DNA of 64,000 bases from Arabidopsis thaliana (Eukaryota > Streptophyta > Magnoliopsida > Brassicales > Brassicaceae). The stretch is taken from contig NC_003076.8 of assembly GCF_000001735.4 (NCBI RefSeq), forward strand, positions 18,975,835-19,039,834, given 5' to 3'. Under the pieces are notes generated by a model. It searched no databases and had not been told where the DNA came from. It worked only from the letters and a program-made list of their open reading frames with translations. Shown here piece after piece: positions 11,221 to 23,800 of this stretch (positions are counted from its first letter, which is position 1; each line of letters starts with the position of its first letter). Position numbers and translations under genes: made by a program.

Positions 11221-12334
11221 TTAGCAGCCCAATAAGCTAAAACGAGACCATTTCTTGGGAGATTTTGTCTTCTTCTTCTTTGGTTTGCAAGTTTCATTAG
11301 CATCATTCTTTTTAGTCTTCTTATTTTTCTTCTCCAGTAATGGCTTCTCTACATTGATCTCTTCTTCTTTCTCTTCCTCAATCTTCTCCTCCATCTCCTA
11401 CATATCACAAAACATTTTTAATCACAATTATGAAAGTATCTAAGTTTTTAATCTAAGTTGTTATAAATTATGAAAAACACTTGTTCTTTTTCCTAAAACA
11501 ATTCACTGTTAGTCTATTATAGGTTACACATGAAAAATGACAGATCTAGTATGTCAAATTACTTTAGGCATTTTCTAATTTCCGATGTAAGATCCTAACA
11601 AAAATGACATAATTTTGCTACTTAAATGCTTAGTCAAGACGATCTAACATAACAATATTTGATTATTTTCTTGTAATTTGTATTTGAAACATTAAACTCT
11701 TGTCTATAAATAGACAATAAAAATAAATAGTATACCCGAAGGTCTTGTGGATGTTGTAAGGGGACATGAAAAGGATTAATGTTGCTACTGAAAATGGGTA
11801 ATGTCTTTGTCAAATCTCTCTTAATCCTTTGGCTTGATGTTTCACCAGACCCTCCAGTTGAAGTAGAAGATCCACTGCTCGATTCCAACTCCAAACATAT
11901 CTGTTACACATTATACAAATGACACCCTTTAAAACCTTCCTATACAAAAAAACCCTTAAAACATTACACTTATTTTGAAAGAAAAACTGATCAAACCATA
12001 CCTGAAAAAGTCTGGTCTCCAAAGCCGCGATTCGATCTAGTAACGATCCTTTGAAATACGCTTCTCTAATCGCCGTGCCTCTATCGATTAACCCACGCGT
12101 GGTAGGCGCGCTTTCGTCTTTCCATTTCGGAAGGTTTTGTTGTCTCTCTAGATTCTTTATCTACATAAAACAAAAACAAAAAACTCGAATAAATTCATAA
12201 AAGTACTAATGTATGTTTTCTTAACTTAGGAACCAAAGACAAAAAAAACAATTTACAACGAAATCCAAGTGTTCAAGCCTAGAGAGCATAGGCAAAGAAG
12301 AGAGTGAATGTTTTTGTTGCTCAATCGTCTCCAT
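11221..12334 (-). CDS. MSP2: 192-aa protein recalled as MSP2 (At5g46795), four exons
   Basis: Four coding exons join in one frame: 12257-12334, 12002-12160, 11736-11900 and 11221-11397 (26, 53, 55 and 58 codons plus stop); all introns are phase 0 with GT-AG ends. The protein starts METIEQQKHS and has a helical, coiled-coil-like segment (SLLDRIAALETRLFQ), a Ser/Gly/Thr-rich linker (SSSGSSTSTGGSGET), and a strongly charged, Lys/Glu-rich C-terminus ending KKWSRFSLLGC. No catalytic domain is visible. The name MSP2 ('microspore-specific promoter 2') is recalled from locus order between PYL1 and BOU, so expression in microspores is recollection, not read from the sequence. Molecular function unknown. 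Confidence 0.8.
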
Positions 12335-12944
12335 AAGACTTGTTATTTTTTTGGGATTTCTCTAACATGTGATATTATTTTTTTGGTTTATATAGTGGAA
12401 AAAGTTATATAGATAAGTAAAAAAATGTAAGACGATAAAGGAAAAAGCAGTTGAGTTCCCTCCTTTTTTTCCTGTTGACACTCTCTACTTGTACAGAGTC
12501 ATACGCTAATCTGTTATTTAATTTAAATTAACAAAATAGTCTAAATATAAATATTAACTCCAATTTATAAACCAAAAATAGAAAAATTAAACCCCTATAT
12601 TATAAACACCTAAAAGGCTAAAAACTTTAAATTCGTAACCCCACAATATAAACCTAATTTTTATAGATTAAACCCTTAAACAAACCCCTTAGCGAACTCT
12701 TAAATCACTAAGTTCGGTTTAGTTTGATTTAGTTACCATCCGATTCTGTTTTTGTTCGGTTCAATTCGGTTAAAATGTTAATGTCAACCACTAGTTCTTC
12801 TGTGTAAGAAATACTGAAATAAACTGTGTAAATGGTACATAAATTTTGCAGAAATTTTTTAAGAATCAAATCTAAAAACAGAGAGGTTAATCGCAATGGA
12901 ACATTCAGAAATCGAACCAACAGTTAAACCCAAACCGAACCGGT
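12335..12944. other. Intergenic; MSP2-like upstream region and BOU 3' UTR
   Basis: No further gene seen. The part next to 12945 should hold the 3' UTR and polyadenylation signals of the carrier gene; the left part is the promoter of the preceding minus-strand gene. Confidence 0.5.
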
Positions 12945-13976
12945 TTATCCCAAGCTTGACCTTGTCATCTCATAAGCCAAGAAGCAAGCAGCATTAGCAG
13001 GAACACTCCTAGCCATAGCTGGACCAAATCCTTTATACAAACCTTTAACTCCTTCAGATTTCAGAATCTTCCGAAAAGCATCCATCGACCCCGTGTATCT
13101 CGGGTTTTTGTAATCGTCGACTTGAAGAACACTCTTCACAACATCTGTCGGATATACTATTCCCCAAAAAGAAGCACCAGCGACTCCACCCGCCATGATC
13201 AATGACCCTTGTCCTAAGCTTGAAGTGTCTGAACCACCGGCTAAAAACCGCTTGAAAGCTTCGTAGGCTGCAAACATTGTTGCATTTCCCGGGACTTCAC
13301 GGGCGAATGTAGGGAATAAACCTTTGAATAGACCTCGTGCTCCTCCTTCTGATCGTAGGACATGACGGGCTACATCCATTGGTCCACCGTATTTCACGGC
13401 TGCAACCACTGAGCTTGTAGTAGAGGCACCAGCTAATGCACCTTGTGCTTGCAACCTGATGGAGAAACAAGATTAAACACACACACAAAGAGACATGTTT
13501 TAGTTCTGTTTCAGTCTAGAGCTTGAGTTAAAAGCACATGTATATATAGGCTCTGATTGGTAATACATGTAAAAAGAACCTAACCTGCACTTGATCAACT
13601 CGGTAGGACAAGCAAGGAACGAAACAGCGAAACCAGCGCCTGCACCGGCCACAAACTGTTGACTAATGGTCAAAGGAACTCCAGCTTCAGACCTAAGCAG
13701 CCCTTCCATTTGACCTCTCACAGTGAACAAAACCGCATTGAAGGCAGCAACGGTTGCAAGTGGAGCTCCCATACCTTTATACAAACCTTTGGTTCCTTCA
13801 GAAGCAACGGTCTGTTTAACCGCATCGATTGCACCGGTGTACCTTGGAAGTTGGCCTGGTGCTGGAGTCGGTTGGCTCTGAAGTTTGACCTTGATAGTGT
13901 CAAATGGATGACCAACAACTAGTTGAGCAGCTCCTCCAACAGTCCCTGAAGCTAAATCCTTCCACGCATCCGCCAT
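12945..13976 (-). CDS. BOU: Mitochondrial carrier BOU (300 aa)
   Basis: Inner-membrane transporter of the mitochondrial carrier family, first described as carnitine/acylcarnitine carrier-like (A BOUT DE SOUFFLE) and later shown to transport glutamate in support of photorespiratory glycine decarboxylase. Two coding exons: 13585-13976 and 12945-13455, joined across a split Arg codon; total 300 aa, the known length. Three repeats each carry the Px[D/E]xx[K/R] signature: PFDTIK at 24-29, PTELIK at 124-129 and PTDVVK at 233-238. I chose ATG 13976 (MADAWKDLASG) because an acceptor-like TTAG lies just upstream, pointing to a leader intron. By order At5g46800. Confidence 0.96.
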
Positions 13977-13978
13977 TT

Positions 13979-14660
13979 CTAAGAAACAATAAATCAATCA
14001 AATTTCTCAGAATCAACCAAAAAAATCAAAAGTTTTTGTTAATTAAGAATAAGTTTTACACCACTTGAAACAATTTTCTCAGAACAAACCAAAATCAAAA
14101 CCTTTGTTAATGAATACTTGTCATTTAACTTGTGACCTAAACCACTTTAACTAACCAAATGTTTCATAAACCAACCAAACTCACTACTTTTTGTTAATGA
14201 ATAATCCTTCAAGAGTCAAGATTAACTTATAACCTAACCACTTAAACCAACTATATCATCATCCAAAATCAGTACTTTTGTCACTTGTGACCTGAACCAC
14301 TTAGCCAATCAAAACGTATAAACAAACCAAGTTTGAATATAACAAAGACGTTTCAAAGAGTTTTTCTCATAAAAAGTGGATATTTTTATTTTGCTTCCAA
14401 GAAAGTAGGAATCTTATGATCATTTCCAATCATTACCAAATCAAAGGATTCAGAAGACAATGAGAGAAATCTTAACAAAACCTGAAAATGTAACCAAACT
14501 CAAACTCTAAAAACATGTCATTTTTCCTCAGTTGTCTCTGAGAAAGTTTGAATCTTTTAATCCCTAGAACTCAAATGGTGGATTCATAAGACAATGAGGT
14601 GAAATCAGATCAAAAACCCAGAAGGAAAATTCAATCAAAAGTGATTAAATATTAGCTTAC
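13979..14660 (-). other. Probable 5' UTR intron of BOU
   Basis: On the minus strand a consensus donor (GTAAGC, complement at 14655-14660) and an acceptor TTGTTTCTTAG two bases before the ATG define a 682-bp leader intron. The untranslated first exon would lie from 14661 to about 14950. It would explain the long gene-free stretch upstream of the coding region. Inference from splice consensus only. Confidence 0.5.
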
Positions 14661-15454
14661 CAACGATTGATTAGAGAGAATCCAATCGATATCAGATGGA
14701 TCCGAGAAAGGTTAGCCGCTCGAATAAAAATGAAAAAAAAACAAATCCAGATGCGAATCCACGGGATAGAGATTCAGAGACACAAAACGAGTGATCAGAT
14801 AAAATCCAAAAAGAAACAAAAAAGGATTCAAGTGGACATAAAAGTTTTTAACTTTTAACCACTCGAATGGCTATCTACGACACAACCACAAAGGATGGAG
14901 CTTTGCAGAGACTGAAGTTTTGTTTGTTTGTTTTGTCTCTTTAAATTTTCTTTAAGAGAAAACGTTTTTGTTTTAAGTGTGGTTGGTGAAAAATGAAGAT
15001 CAGTTTGGCTGGTCAGACGTTCGATCAGCTTAATCGGTCGGTTAACGTATAACGTATGTGTGGTTCAGGATTCCAATTTGGTTTAAGGATTGAGCTGGTT
15101 TGGAGCTGATTGGGTTTCTATGTTTGAAGATGGGCCGTGGAGTTCTTGTTCAGCCCAAGCTCATCCGGAATTGTTGAAGCTGTTATAAGCCTAACAAAAC
15201 AATATAAGGTATTTTAGGTATGAAAATAACTCAATTAACTTTATATTTTATGAATTAGTTTACTAATTAAAAATATTACTAATTTAATATATTGGGTCAA
15301 TAAGTTCTTTTCTCAAAAGAATATTATGAATGGGGTCAAAGGTAGGAAATGATCATATGGCATCAACATGAAAATTTTTATACAAAAACATTTAAGAATT
15401 AATATTATTAAGTAAATTACCTTATAATTAAGAATTTTCAGATGACCACCTTCC

Positions 15455-15463
15455 CTATATATA
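15455..15463 (+). promoter_or_regulatory. TATA box of neprosin gene 1
   Basis: CTATATATA about 36 bp before the chosen ATG (15499), conserved in the second copy at about 18789-18797. It rules out the upstream in-frame ATG at 15442 and implies a very short 5' leader, or initiation at the second Met (15514). Confidence 0.55.
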
Positions 15464-15498
15464 CATTGGCTCCGCCTCAACGGCTGAACATAGAAAAT

Positions 15499-17480
15499 AT
15501 GCAAACTAAGCAAATGGCTTCTCCTTGGTTGTTGATCATCATATTCTCTCTTTCATTACTTTGCTTCCATGGAAGGTCTCAAAATACTAAGGTCTGTCAC
15601 CATTTTGTAAGCACTTTGATATAAACTTAAATATATAATACAAATAAAGTTAAAAAAAATTCTCATATCTTGTAGCCTCAAGAACCTGAATACGAATGCG
15701 TTGATATCTACAAACAACCTTCGCTACAACACCCTAAACTCCAAAATCACCGAATCCAAGTATATTTCTATATATTTACATTTGTTTGTCGATTTCCTGC
15801 ACCTAATGTTTATCATGATCATATACTTATCCCTATTTGATTGATATATTTTTTGATGCATCACATAGATGAGACCGAGCGATGAAGCCTTAGCCATGCT
15901 CTCAGGAGATACATCATCAGAAAACTTATCAAACGATGAAATGGTTGCTGAGTTTGATATACCAGAAGAAGGATGTCCTCAAGGACAAGTACCAATCCAT
16001 AAACCAAGAAATAATTTCAACCACACCGAGAAACATTTTCAGCCTATTAATGGATTTGGAACTGTTGGTCAACATGTGAAGTGACTAAAATTTTATACCT
16101 TTACTATATATGATCCAAACCATTTGATGTGTATTTTTTTTTTGAAAAAACTGATGTGTATATATATACAGGCTGCGGTAATGAAGAAAATCGATGCCAC
16201 CCCGTGGCGTGGAGCATCAGCATGGATAAGTATTTACCAACCTAAATTGACAAATAAAGAGCAATTCAGCATGGCTTTCATTTGGCTCAATACTGAGTAT
16301 GAAGGCGAACGCACCAGTGCCCACTTTGGTTGGGCTGTAAGAATTTAATTTTTTGTTTTGTTTTTTTAAATCGTGATATACTAGATCAAAATTAAACCCA
16401 CTTAATGCAACCATCATTTAGCATATGTATAATTAGTTCATTTGAATAAATATCATGGTTAAAAGTTTTACTGATAACTTTTTTTTTTTACTACGTATGA
16501 AATATATTAAGGTGATTCCTGCACTATATGGCGATAGCCGTACACGACTTACTGCATACTGGAGTGTGAGTAACAATGTCACCAATTATCGTCTGTCCCT
16601 ATCACAAGAAAGTAGATTTTTTTTTTCTCTTCTTTAACCCCAAATCGTTTTTTGCAGCAAGATACATTCGAAAGCGGATGTTACAATATAAAATGTAAGG
16701 GTTTCGTTCAAATTGATAGGAGACTCTTTCTTGGAGCCGGTTTTGCGAACACCTCTGTGGTGGGAGGCCAAAATTTTAAAGCTTTTTTTGCAATCAATCA
16801 GGTATATAAGTATATATAACAACTACGTTTTTGAGTTAAACTAAATTCTTGGTTTGATATTGATTTATTCAAAACAAAAATTTGAATAAAAATAAAATTT
16901 CTCAAATATTATTAAAACAGTTCTTTAGTTTCAATTGGTTAGTAATATTCTTTAACCGATAAACTCGAAGAAAATTTTCACTAGATAAAACTAGTGAATT
17001 TCTTCACAAACTTTAGTATAATTTACCAAAAACAAATATAACCTTACACTTCTTTTTTTATGGGATCTACACAAATAATAGGATCCAAAAACAAACAATT
17101 TGCTGCTGACAGTGGGGAAGATTTACTTAGGGTATTGGCCAGAGGAACTTCTACCTTTTTTCACTGAAGGAGCGGAGTCAGTTATATATGGTGGATTGAC
17201 GAATGCTCCATCTGATGGCATTCAACCCTTTAATATAGTTAGCCCACCGATGGGTAACGGGAACAAACCGCTGGATGAGGAAGTTGATCTAAAGCATACT
17301 TGTTATATGCACTCTCTTAAATATGTGACACAAGATTACAAGAGTGTCGATGTTGATACCAACAAGGTCGCCGAAGTTGCGGACGCAGGTATATGTTACG
17401 ACGCGATTTATTTTGATAAACTTGGGGGGTATGGACAAACGTTTACCTTCGGTGGACCAGGTGGTCATTGTGATGTGTGA
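15499..17480 (+). CDS. Neprosin-domain (DUF4409/DUF239) secreted protein, 381 aa, intact copy
   Basis: Seven coding exons join cleanly: 15499-15591, 15676-15759, 15869-16075, 16172-16336, 16512-16565, 16658-16801, 17082-17480, all phase 0. The first exon encodes a signal peptide (hydrophobic LLIIIFSLSLLCF core), the next two the activation-peptide region (DUF4409; EYECVDIYKQPSLQHP, CPQGQVPIHKP), and the rest the neprosin domain (ATPWRGASAWISIYQP, GCYNIKCKGFVQ, GYWPEELLPFF, SPPMGNG, and a C-terminal GGPGGHCDV). Founding member Nepenthes neprosin is a secreted prolyl endopeptidase; activity of the Arabidopsis paralogues is mostly untested. By order At5g46810 or At5g46820. Confidence 0.85.
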
Positions 17481-17913
17481 TCTTCCTTTATGTGATACTT
17501 TGATATTTCACTTTTATTCAATAAAACAATATTTAAATTTCTAATTCCCTAGTCGATTTTGATAGCTTTATATTCTTTTACAATGTTTTTGTATAACCAA
17601 AACTCATGGACATCAAAACAAGAGATATTCGCGTGTCGCATTCTTTTAATCATCAAAACACACAGTACTAGGTTGATGAACAATTATAATTCTAAAAATC
17701 TTTTACAAGTTTTTTTGTCATTCCAACTTAAATTTGAGAAAATTGTTGTATGCATCGATTGTTTTTGTATTGTATGTTTAGACAGGCAACTACTAACTAT
17801 GCCAACCGCCAGATATCCAATGGAAAGGGTTTGAAATTGCTCGAATTTTTCTGATATTGTGTGAAAACCCTTTTCCTATTTTTTTGGCGATTAGTGTAGT
17901 AAGTACTTGCGTA

Positions 17914-18448
17914 TAATACAAAACACTACACTTCACCTATAAAAATTTAAAAACGTCTCCACCTTATGTAAAACCGAGTAACGGGTAAAACATGTCATGT
18001 ACGTACGGAAACAAAATTATATGTTGATTGGGTTCTAAATAAAATACTAAGCCATGAAATTTAAGCCTTTCATAAACTGATATTGAAGCTTCAATTGGAA
18101 TCTGTCAATCAAAGATTGTAACCATTGACAAAAACTTATAGTTTTAAAATCAGCTACCGACAACAATAAATTTGTCATTGTTGGATTCAAAATACAAGTC
18201 TGTTTTCACAATAATGTTAACTTGAGTAGTTTCTTCTTTCATTCTCAAATCTGCTATCAAAAGCCAGAGTTTTGGTAACTTTAAATAAATCGGTCAGGAC
18301 GTTAACAAATTTATTATCACTAAACGTCATTCTACTAATTATTTTTTCTTAGAAAAATCTGTTACTATATGGCAGATTTATGTCAAAAATAATGTCTGAC
18401 GCCACTAATAAAATAAATTTGTTACACATTATAATAAATCTGTTAATT
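17914..18448. other. Spacer between the neprosin duplicates
   Basis: AT-rich sequence absent from the duplicate; no gene seen. The stretch 18280-18450 has repeated A/T-rich words ('aaatttgtta', 'aaatctgtta') that may be a decayed insertion. Confidence 0.4.
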
Positions 18449-18634
18449 CCTAACAAAGCAATAGGTATTTTAGGTATGAAAATAACTCAATTAACTTTTA
18501 TATTTTCTGAATTAGTTTACTAATTAAACCCTCACAATAATAAAAATATTACTATATTGGGTCAACATAGTTTTTTCCCAAAACAATACTATGAATGGGG
18601 TTAAGATAGGAAAGATAATATGGCATCAAAATGA

Positions 18635-18728
18635 AGACTTTATACCAAAATATTTAAAGATTTTATACCAAAATATTTAAAGATTTTATACCAAAATATT
18701 TTTAAAGATTTTATACCAAAATATTTAA
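18635..18728 (+). repeat. Minisatellite, about 4 x 23 bp
   Basis: About four tandem copies of a unit reading TTTATACCAAAATATTTAAAG with small length changes. The corresponding place upstream of copy 1 (about 15370-15400) has a single diverged unit, so the array grew after the duplication. Confidence 0.8.
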
Positions 18729-18841
18729 TAGTTAATATTATTAAGTAAATTACCTTATAATTAAGAATTTTCAAATGACTACCTTCCCTATATATACATT
18801 GCCTCCGCCTCTGTTATTACCAACGGCTGAACATAGAAAAT

Positions 18842-20838
18842 ATGCAAACTAAGCAAATGACTTCTCCTTGGTTGTTGATCATCATATTCTCTCTTTCATT
18901 ACCTTGCTTCCATGGAAGGTCTCAAAATACTAAGGTCTGTCACCATTTTGTAAATATAAACTTAACTATACAATATATACAACTTAAGTTCTAAAATTCT
19001 CATATATTGTAGCCTCAAGAACCTGAGTACGAATGCGTTGATATCTACAAACAACCTTCGCTACAACACCCTAAACTCCAAAATCACCAAATCCAAGTAT
19101 ATTTCTATATATTTACATTTGTGTGTCGATTTTCTCCACCTAATGTTTATCATGATCATATAATTATCCCTATTTAATCGATATATTTTTTGATACATCA
19201 CATAGATGAGACCGAGCGACGAAGTTCTAGCCATGCTATCAGGAGATACATCAGCAAACGATGAAATGGTTGCTGAGTTTGATATACCAGAAGAAGGATG
19301 TCCTCAAGGACAAGTACCAATCCATAAACCAAGAAATCTCAACCACACCGAGAAACCTTTAAGCCTATTAATGGATATGGAACTGTTGGTCAACATGTAA
19401 AGTGACTAAAATTTTATACCTTTACTATATATGATCCAAACCATTTGATGTGTATATTTATAACATATTGTATATATATACAGGCTGCAGTAATGAAGAA
19501 AATCGATGCCACCCCATGGCGTGGAGCATCTGCATGGTTTAGTATTTACCAACCTAAATTGACAAATAAAGACCAATTTAGCATGAGTTTTATGTGGCTC
19601 AATACTGAGTATAATGGCGAACGCACCAATGCCCAGTTTGGTTGGGCTGTAAGAATTTTATTTGCTTTACTCGTGATATACTTGATCAAAGATAAACCCA
19701 CTTAGTGCAACCAGCTTTTAGCATATGCAATTAGTTCATTCGAATAAATATCATGGTTTAAATTTTTTACTAATAACCTTTTCTTATATGTATGAATATT
19801 AAGGTGATTCCTGCATTATATGGCGATGACCGTACAAGACTTACGGCATACTGGAGTGTGAGTTACAATATCACTATGTCTTGTCTATCTCTATTACAAT
19901 AAAGTTGGTTTTATTTTTATTTTTGTGTTCTTCCTGGTACGTATCTATATGAGTTTCTCTTCTTTAACCGCAAATCGTTTTGCAGCCGGATAAAATCGAA
20001 AACGGATGTTACAATATACAATGTAAAGGCTTCGTTCAAACTGACCATAGAGTCGCTCTTGGTACCGGTTTTTCGAACACCTCTGTGGTGGGAGGCAACC
20101 AATATAAAGCTTTCTTTGCAATCAGTCAGGTATATACAACTACGTTTTTGAGTTAAATTAAATCCTCGGTTTGATATTGATTCATCGTGAGCTGGTTTTT
20201 AAGAAAACTATATATGGATGGTCATTGTTCAATATGGATAATTTCATCTACTCTTAAATTAGTGAGAAAATTCAAGAAAAAGTTGATTAAACCTTACTTT
20301 TTCTCCAATATTTTATATATTAAAACCAGTTCTTTAGTTTCAATTCGGTTAGTATTACTTCCCAAACTTGAAGTAAAATTTACCAAAAATAAGAAACTTA
20401 CATTTTTTTTTATTTTTTTTGGGATTGATACAAATATAGGATCCAAAAACAAAGAATTTGTGGCTGACAGTCCAGAAGATTAACATAGGGTATTGGCCAG
20501 AGGAACTTCTACCTTTTTTCAATGATGGAGCGGAGTCAGTTATATATGGTGGATTCACGAATGCTCCATCTGATAACATTCAACTCTTTGAAATAGTTAG
20601 CCCACCTATGGGTAACGGGAACAAACCGCTGGATGAGGAAGTGGATCTAAAACATACTTGTTATATGCACTCTCTTAAGTATGTGACACCAGATTACAAG
20701 AGTGTCGATGTTGATTCCAACAAGGTCGCCGAAGTTGCGGACGCAGGTATATGTTACGACGCGATTTATTTTGATAAACTTGGGCGGTATGGACAAACGT
20801 TTACCTTCGGTGGACCAGGTGGTTATTGTGATGTTTGA
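18842..20838 (+). pseudogene. Neprosin-domain gene copy 2, frameshifted in exon 3
   Basis: The exon pattern matches copy 1: 18842-18934, 19013-19096, 19206-19396, 19484-19648, 19804-19857, 19986-20129, 20440-20838. Six exons keep their lengths and reading frame. Exon 3 is 191 instead of 207 bp: two in-frame losses (12 and 3 bp) plus one single-base loss just after the HTEK codons, so splicing as in copy 1 runs into a stop soon after. All splice sites and the neprosin domain are otherwise preserved (WPEELLPFF, GGPGGYCDV), so this is a recent lesion, an accession-specific allele, or a gene using a different exon-3 splice or downstream start. Confidence 0.7.
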
Positions 20839-23800
20839 TCTTCCTTTATGTAAGACTTTGATATTTCTCTTTTATTCAATAAAAGATATTTATATTCCTA
20901 ATTCCCTAATCGATTTTGATAGCTTTATATTCTTTTACAATGTTTTTCTATAACCAAAACTCATGGACATCAAAACAAGAGATATTCGCATGTGGCCTTC
21001 TTTTATTCGCAAGGGTTGATGAACAATTATAATTCTAAAAATCTTTTACAAGCTTTTTTTTTGTCACTCCATCTATAATTTGGAAAAATTGTTGTATGCA
21101 TCGATTTTTTTTTGTACAAACAAACTATATTGTATGTTTAGACGAACAACTACTTACTATGCCAACCGCCAGATATCCAATGGAAAGAGTTTAAAATTGC
21201 TCGAATTTTTTCTGGTATGGTGAGAAAACCCTTTTCCTAAAAATTTTTGGCGGTTAGTGTAGCAAGTACTTGCGTATATAATTTAGAAACTATATTTCCT
21301 AAACTGTTTACATGCGAACTTTCATCTCTCTTTGATTCCATCGCCTAAGAAGTAACCACATTTTATTTTATTAGTAGCGATATAACATATAGTGTCGTCT
21401 GTCTAACTCGTTTTATTAAACACCGATAATAACTTTAGACGGACTTGTAAACGACTGATATAGAAAACATTCAAATGGATGATTTCTGTGTCAAGAATTT
21501 TTTGAACACTTCTATAAAAGCGAAATTACAGTCACTTTAAAATTGCATATTGTGTTTTCGTGTAACAAGAATTGCACAATGTTATTAAATTGGTTATCAG
21601 GTTTTTAACCCAAAACAATTGTCGTAATCAGTGGAAACTAAGTTATATGGACAGTAGAATAGTGGGCCAGTGGGGACAACAGATATAAAAATGTTGCAAT
21701 AATCAATTAAATGATTGTGTCCTTTCTGTATCTGACATCTTCTTTTGTGGATGACAATTTCATCACGTGCGTTGTTGGTTTTCGAAATCTAAAATAAGAC
21801 GACGATTTTACAAAGCTGCGAATAAAATAAAATATGTTTTGACATGTTCAATAAATCGAAAATATTGTTAAATCAAGACAGGGAATAACATATATTCTCT
21901 TATATATCACAAAAAATTAAACAAAATTGGCCAAACATGGCTGACAAATTTTGTAGCCAAATATAGAAAAATGTTGATATATAAAAAGGCGAGTAACCTT
22001 TTGATTCTTTAACCTATATCTAAAGGCTTTTTATGTGCTATTATAAACTAATTTTTAAAAATCTTATATATTGAACAAAAATTCCAAAAAGCCTTAACAA
22101 GAGAGATGAGGCGATGGAGACAAGTTTATTTGTGTGGTGGTTGTTAAGAATATGTGGTTAGAGTTTAGATTATAGAGTTTAGGATCGAAAAAATATATGG
22201 CTAGTGATAGATCAAAAATAATTTTGGTCATTTAACAATGAAAAAAGTGAACTATAGTTTTCAGAAAACTACATGTGAAACTTTTAAGAACTTGTTGAAG
22301 TTCTCAAACATTTGTAAGTGTCGAGAAAGTTGGAGAAAAGTTTCAGAAACTGTTTCGTACATTAAATTAAGGGACGTGTTGCATTAGCATTTTAGCGTTC
22401 AATTAACCTTATGAGTTATAACATAGTAGCTAGATAGCTGTGAATACATGGACAAATGTTATCTCATGTCATTGTATAAGAAATAATGTTCTTGTTGTAA
22501 CTCACACCGTCAGCCACACCACATCGGCACCTCTCTTCCTCTCTTTCTATGTTCCTCCTACACTAAGTGCCTTGCTCTCGAAGGTCGACATTTTTTGTCC
22601 AAAAATACAAAAAATGTTTCTAAATAGAAAATAATGAGGCATTGTTGGGGGAAAGTAAATTATTGTAAAGAGAAATATATAGAACAAGCAAAAGCTGATG
22701 TCTTGGGGCTCAACTTTTAAATCTGCAACTTTTTAATATGTTTTTGAAAGAAAATCAGTTGTATAGCTGTTAATTGTTTTAAGAGTTAAGATTTATTTTA
22801 ATTTAAAAGAAATGTGAAATTAGTTAAAAATTATATATTGAAGGTCTTCCTTTTTTTTTTTGTAAACCTATTTATTGAAGGTCTAAAAAAGTATGTTTAT
22901 CAACAAATTTTATAATGCCCCAAAAATTCTCAGGACAGCCAATCACACTTACTGCTGACAGCAATAATACAAAAAATTTGTGAAATCCCATAACCTATCA
23001 ATTTATCACCCACTACAAATGTTAGCCATCCAATACTCTGGGCAATGTTATCTGCCATATGACAACATCTTGGGGGCCATAAGTGAATAGTGATGAAACA
23101 AAACACAGTAACAAATAATAAAATAAAATAATGATGGTGAAGTGTCGTTGAAGAGAAAGAGATATACTATAGTGACCGCGTTATAGAAGAGGTGTCGTTG
23201 GAAGTTTGAGCCATGATTGCGGTGATTCTTTTCAATAGTACGCTACGCGCAACAATTCATTTCACTGGTTGCGACTCCTTTTAATAGTAGCAACGACTCT
23301 CTTTTTTAATCGCCAAAAATAGTCTACGTAATCTAATTCTTTGCCGAATTGGGACTTTTTGTAGGTTACTATTCTAATAAATAATTAATTATAATGAAAT
23401 AATTACATTTAACTGGAAAGATTTATTTTGAAATAATAATTTTAATAAAATCAACTTCATTTTGGTGATTATTTAGTTATTAAGTTAAAATTATAGTTTT
23501 TTTCCTTGCACTATTTTTCTATTTTAAAACAATTGTATTATATATATAGGAATTTGTAATCGGATACGTCTGTTTGAATATAGTAAAGACTTCTTCTTCT
23601 TCTTCTATTTTTTTGCACTGATCCAGTGACCATTTTAACTCTTTAATTTTTAGTCTCCACGTTAGAGAGTCGGACACCTTTTCATGGAAGGCAACACATG
23701 TTTAATCACTTGCTACACTCAAGAAAAGTTCATATTAATTTTATAACGTAACCAAAATTATAATTTTACTAATTTAATAAATCCGCGTAAGATTACAAAT

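Larger units (their letters stand above)
15190..17913 (+). repeat. Segmental duplication, copy 1 (neprosin gene with flanks)
   Basis: This block and 18449-21279 align end to end: promoter, all seven exons, introns and about 430 bp of downstream sequence. Both start with a CCTAACAAA/GGTATTTTAGG segment and end near AGTACTTGCGTAT. Between them lie about 530 bp of unrelated AT-rich sequence. Confidence 0.85.
18449..21279 (+). repeat. Segmental duplication, copy 2 (neprosin gene with flanks)
   Basis: Partner of 15190-17913, same orientation. Differences include an expanded minisatellite in the promoter (18635-18728), some intron indels and a frameshift in exon 3. Confidence 0.85.

Noticed and set aside
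13659-13922. Open frame on the + strand across BOU exon 1
   Set aside because: Antisense shadow of the conserved carrier coding sequence, no independent support.
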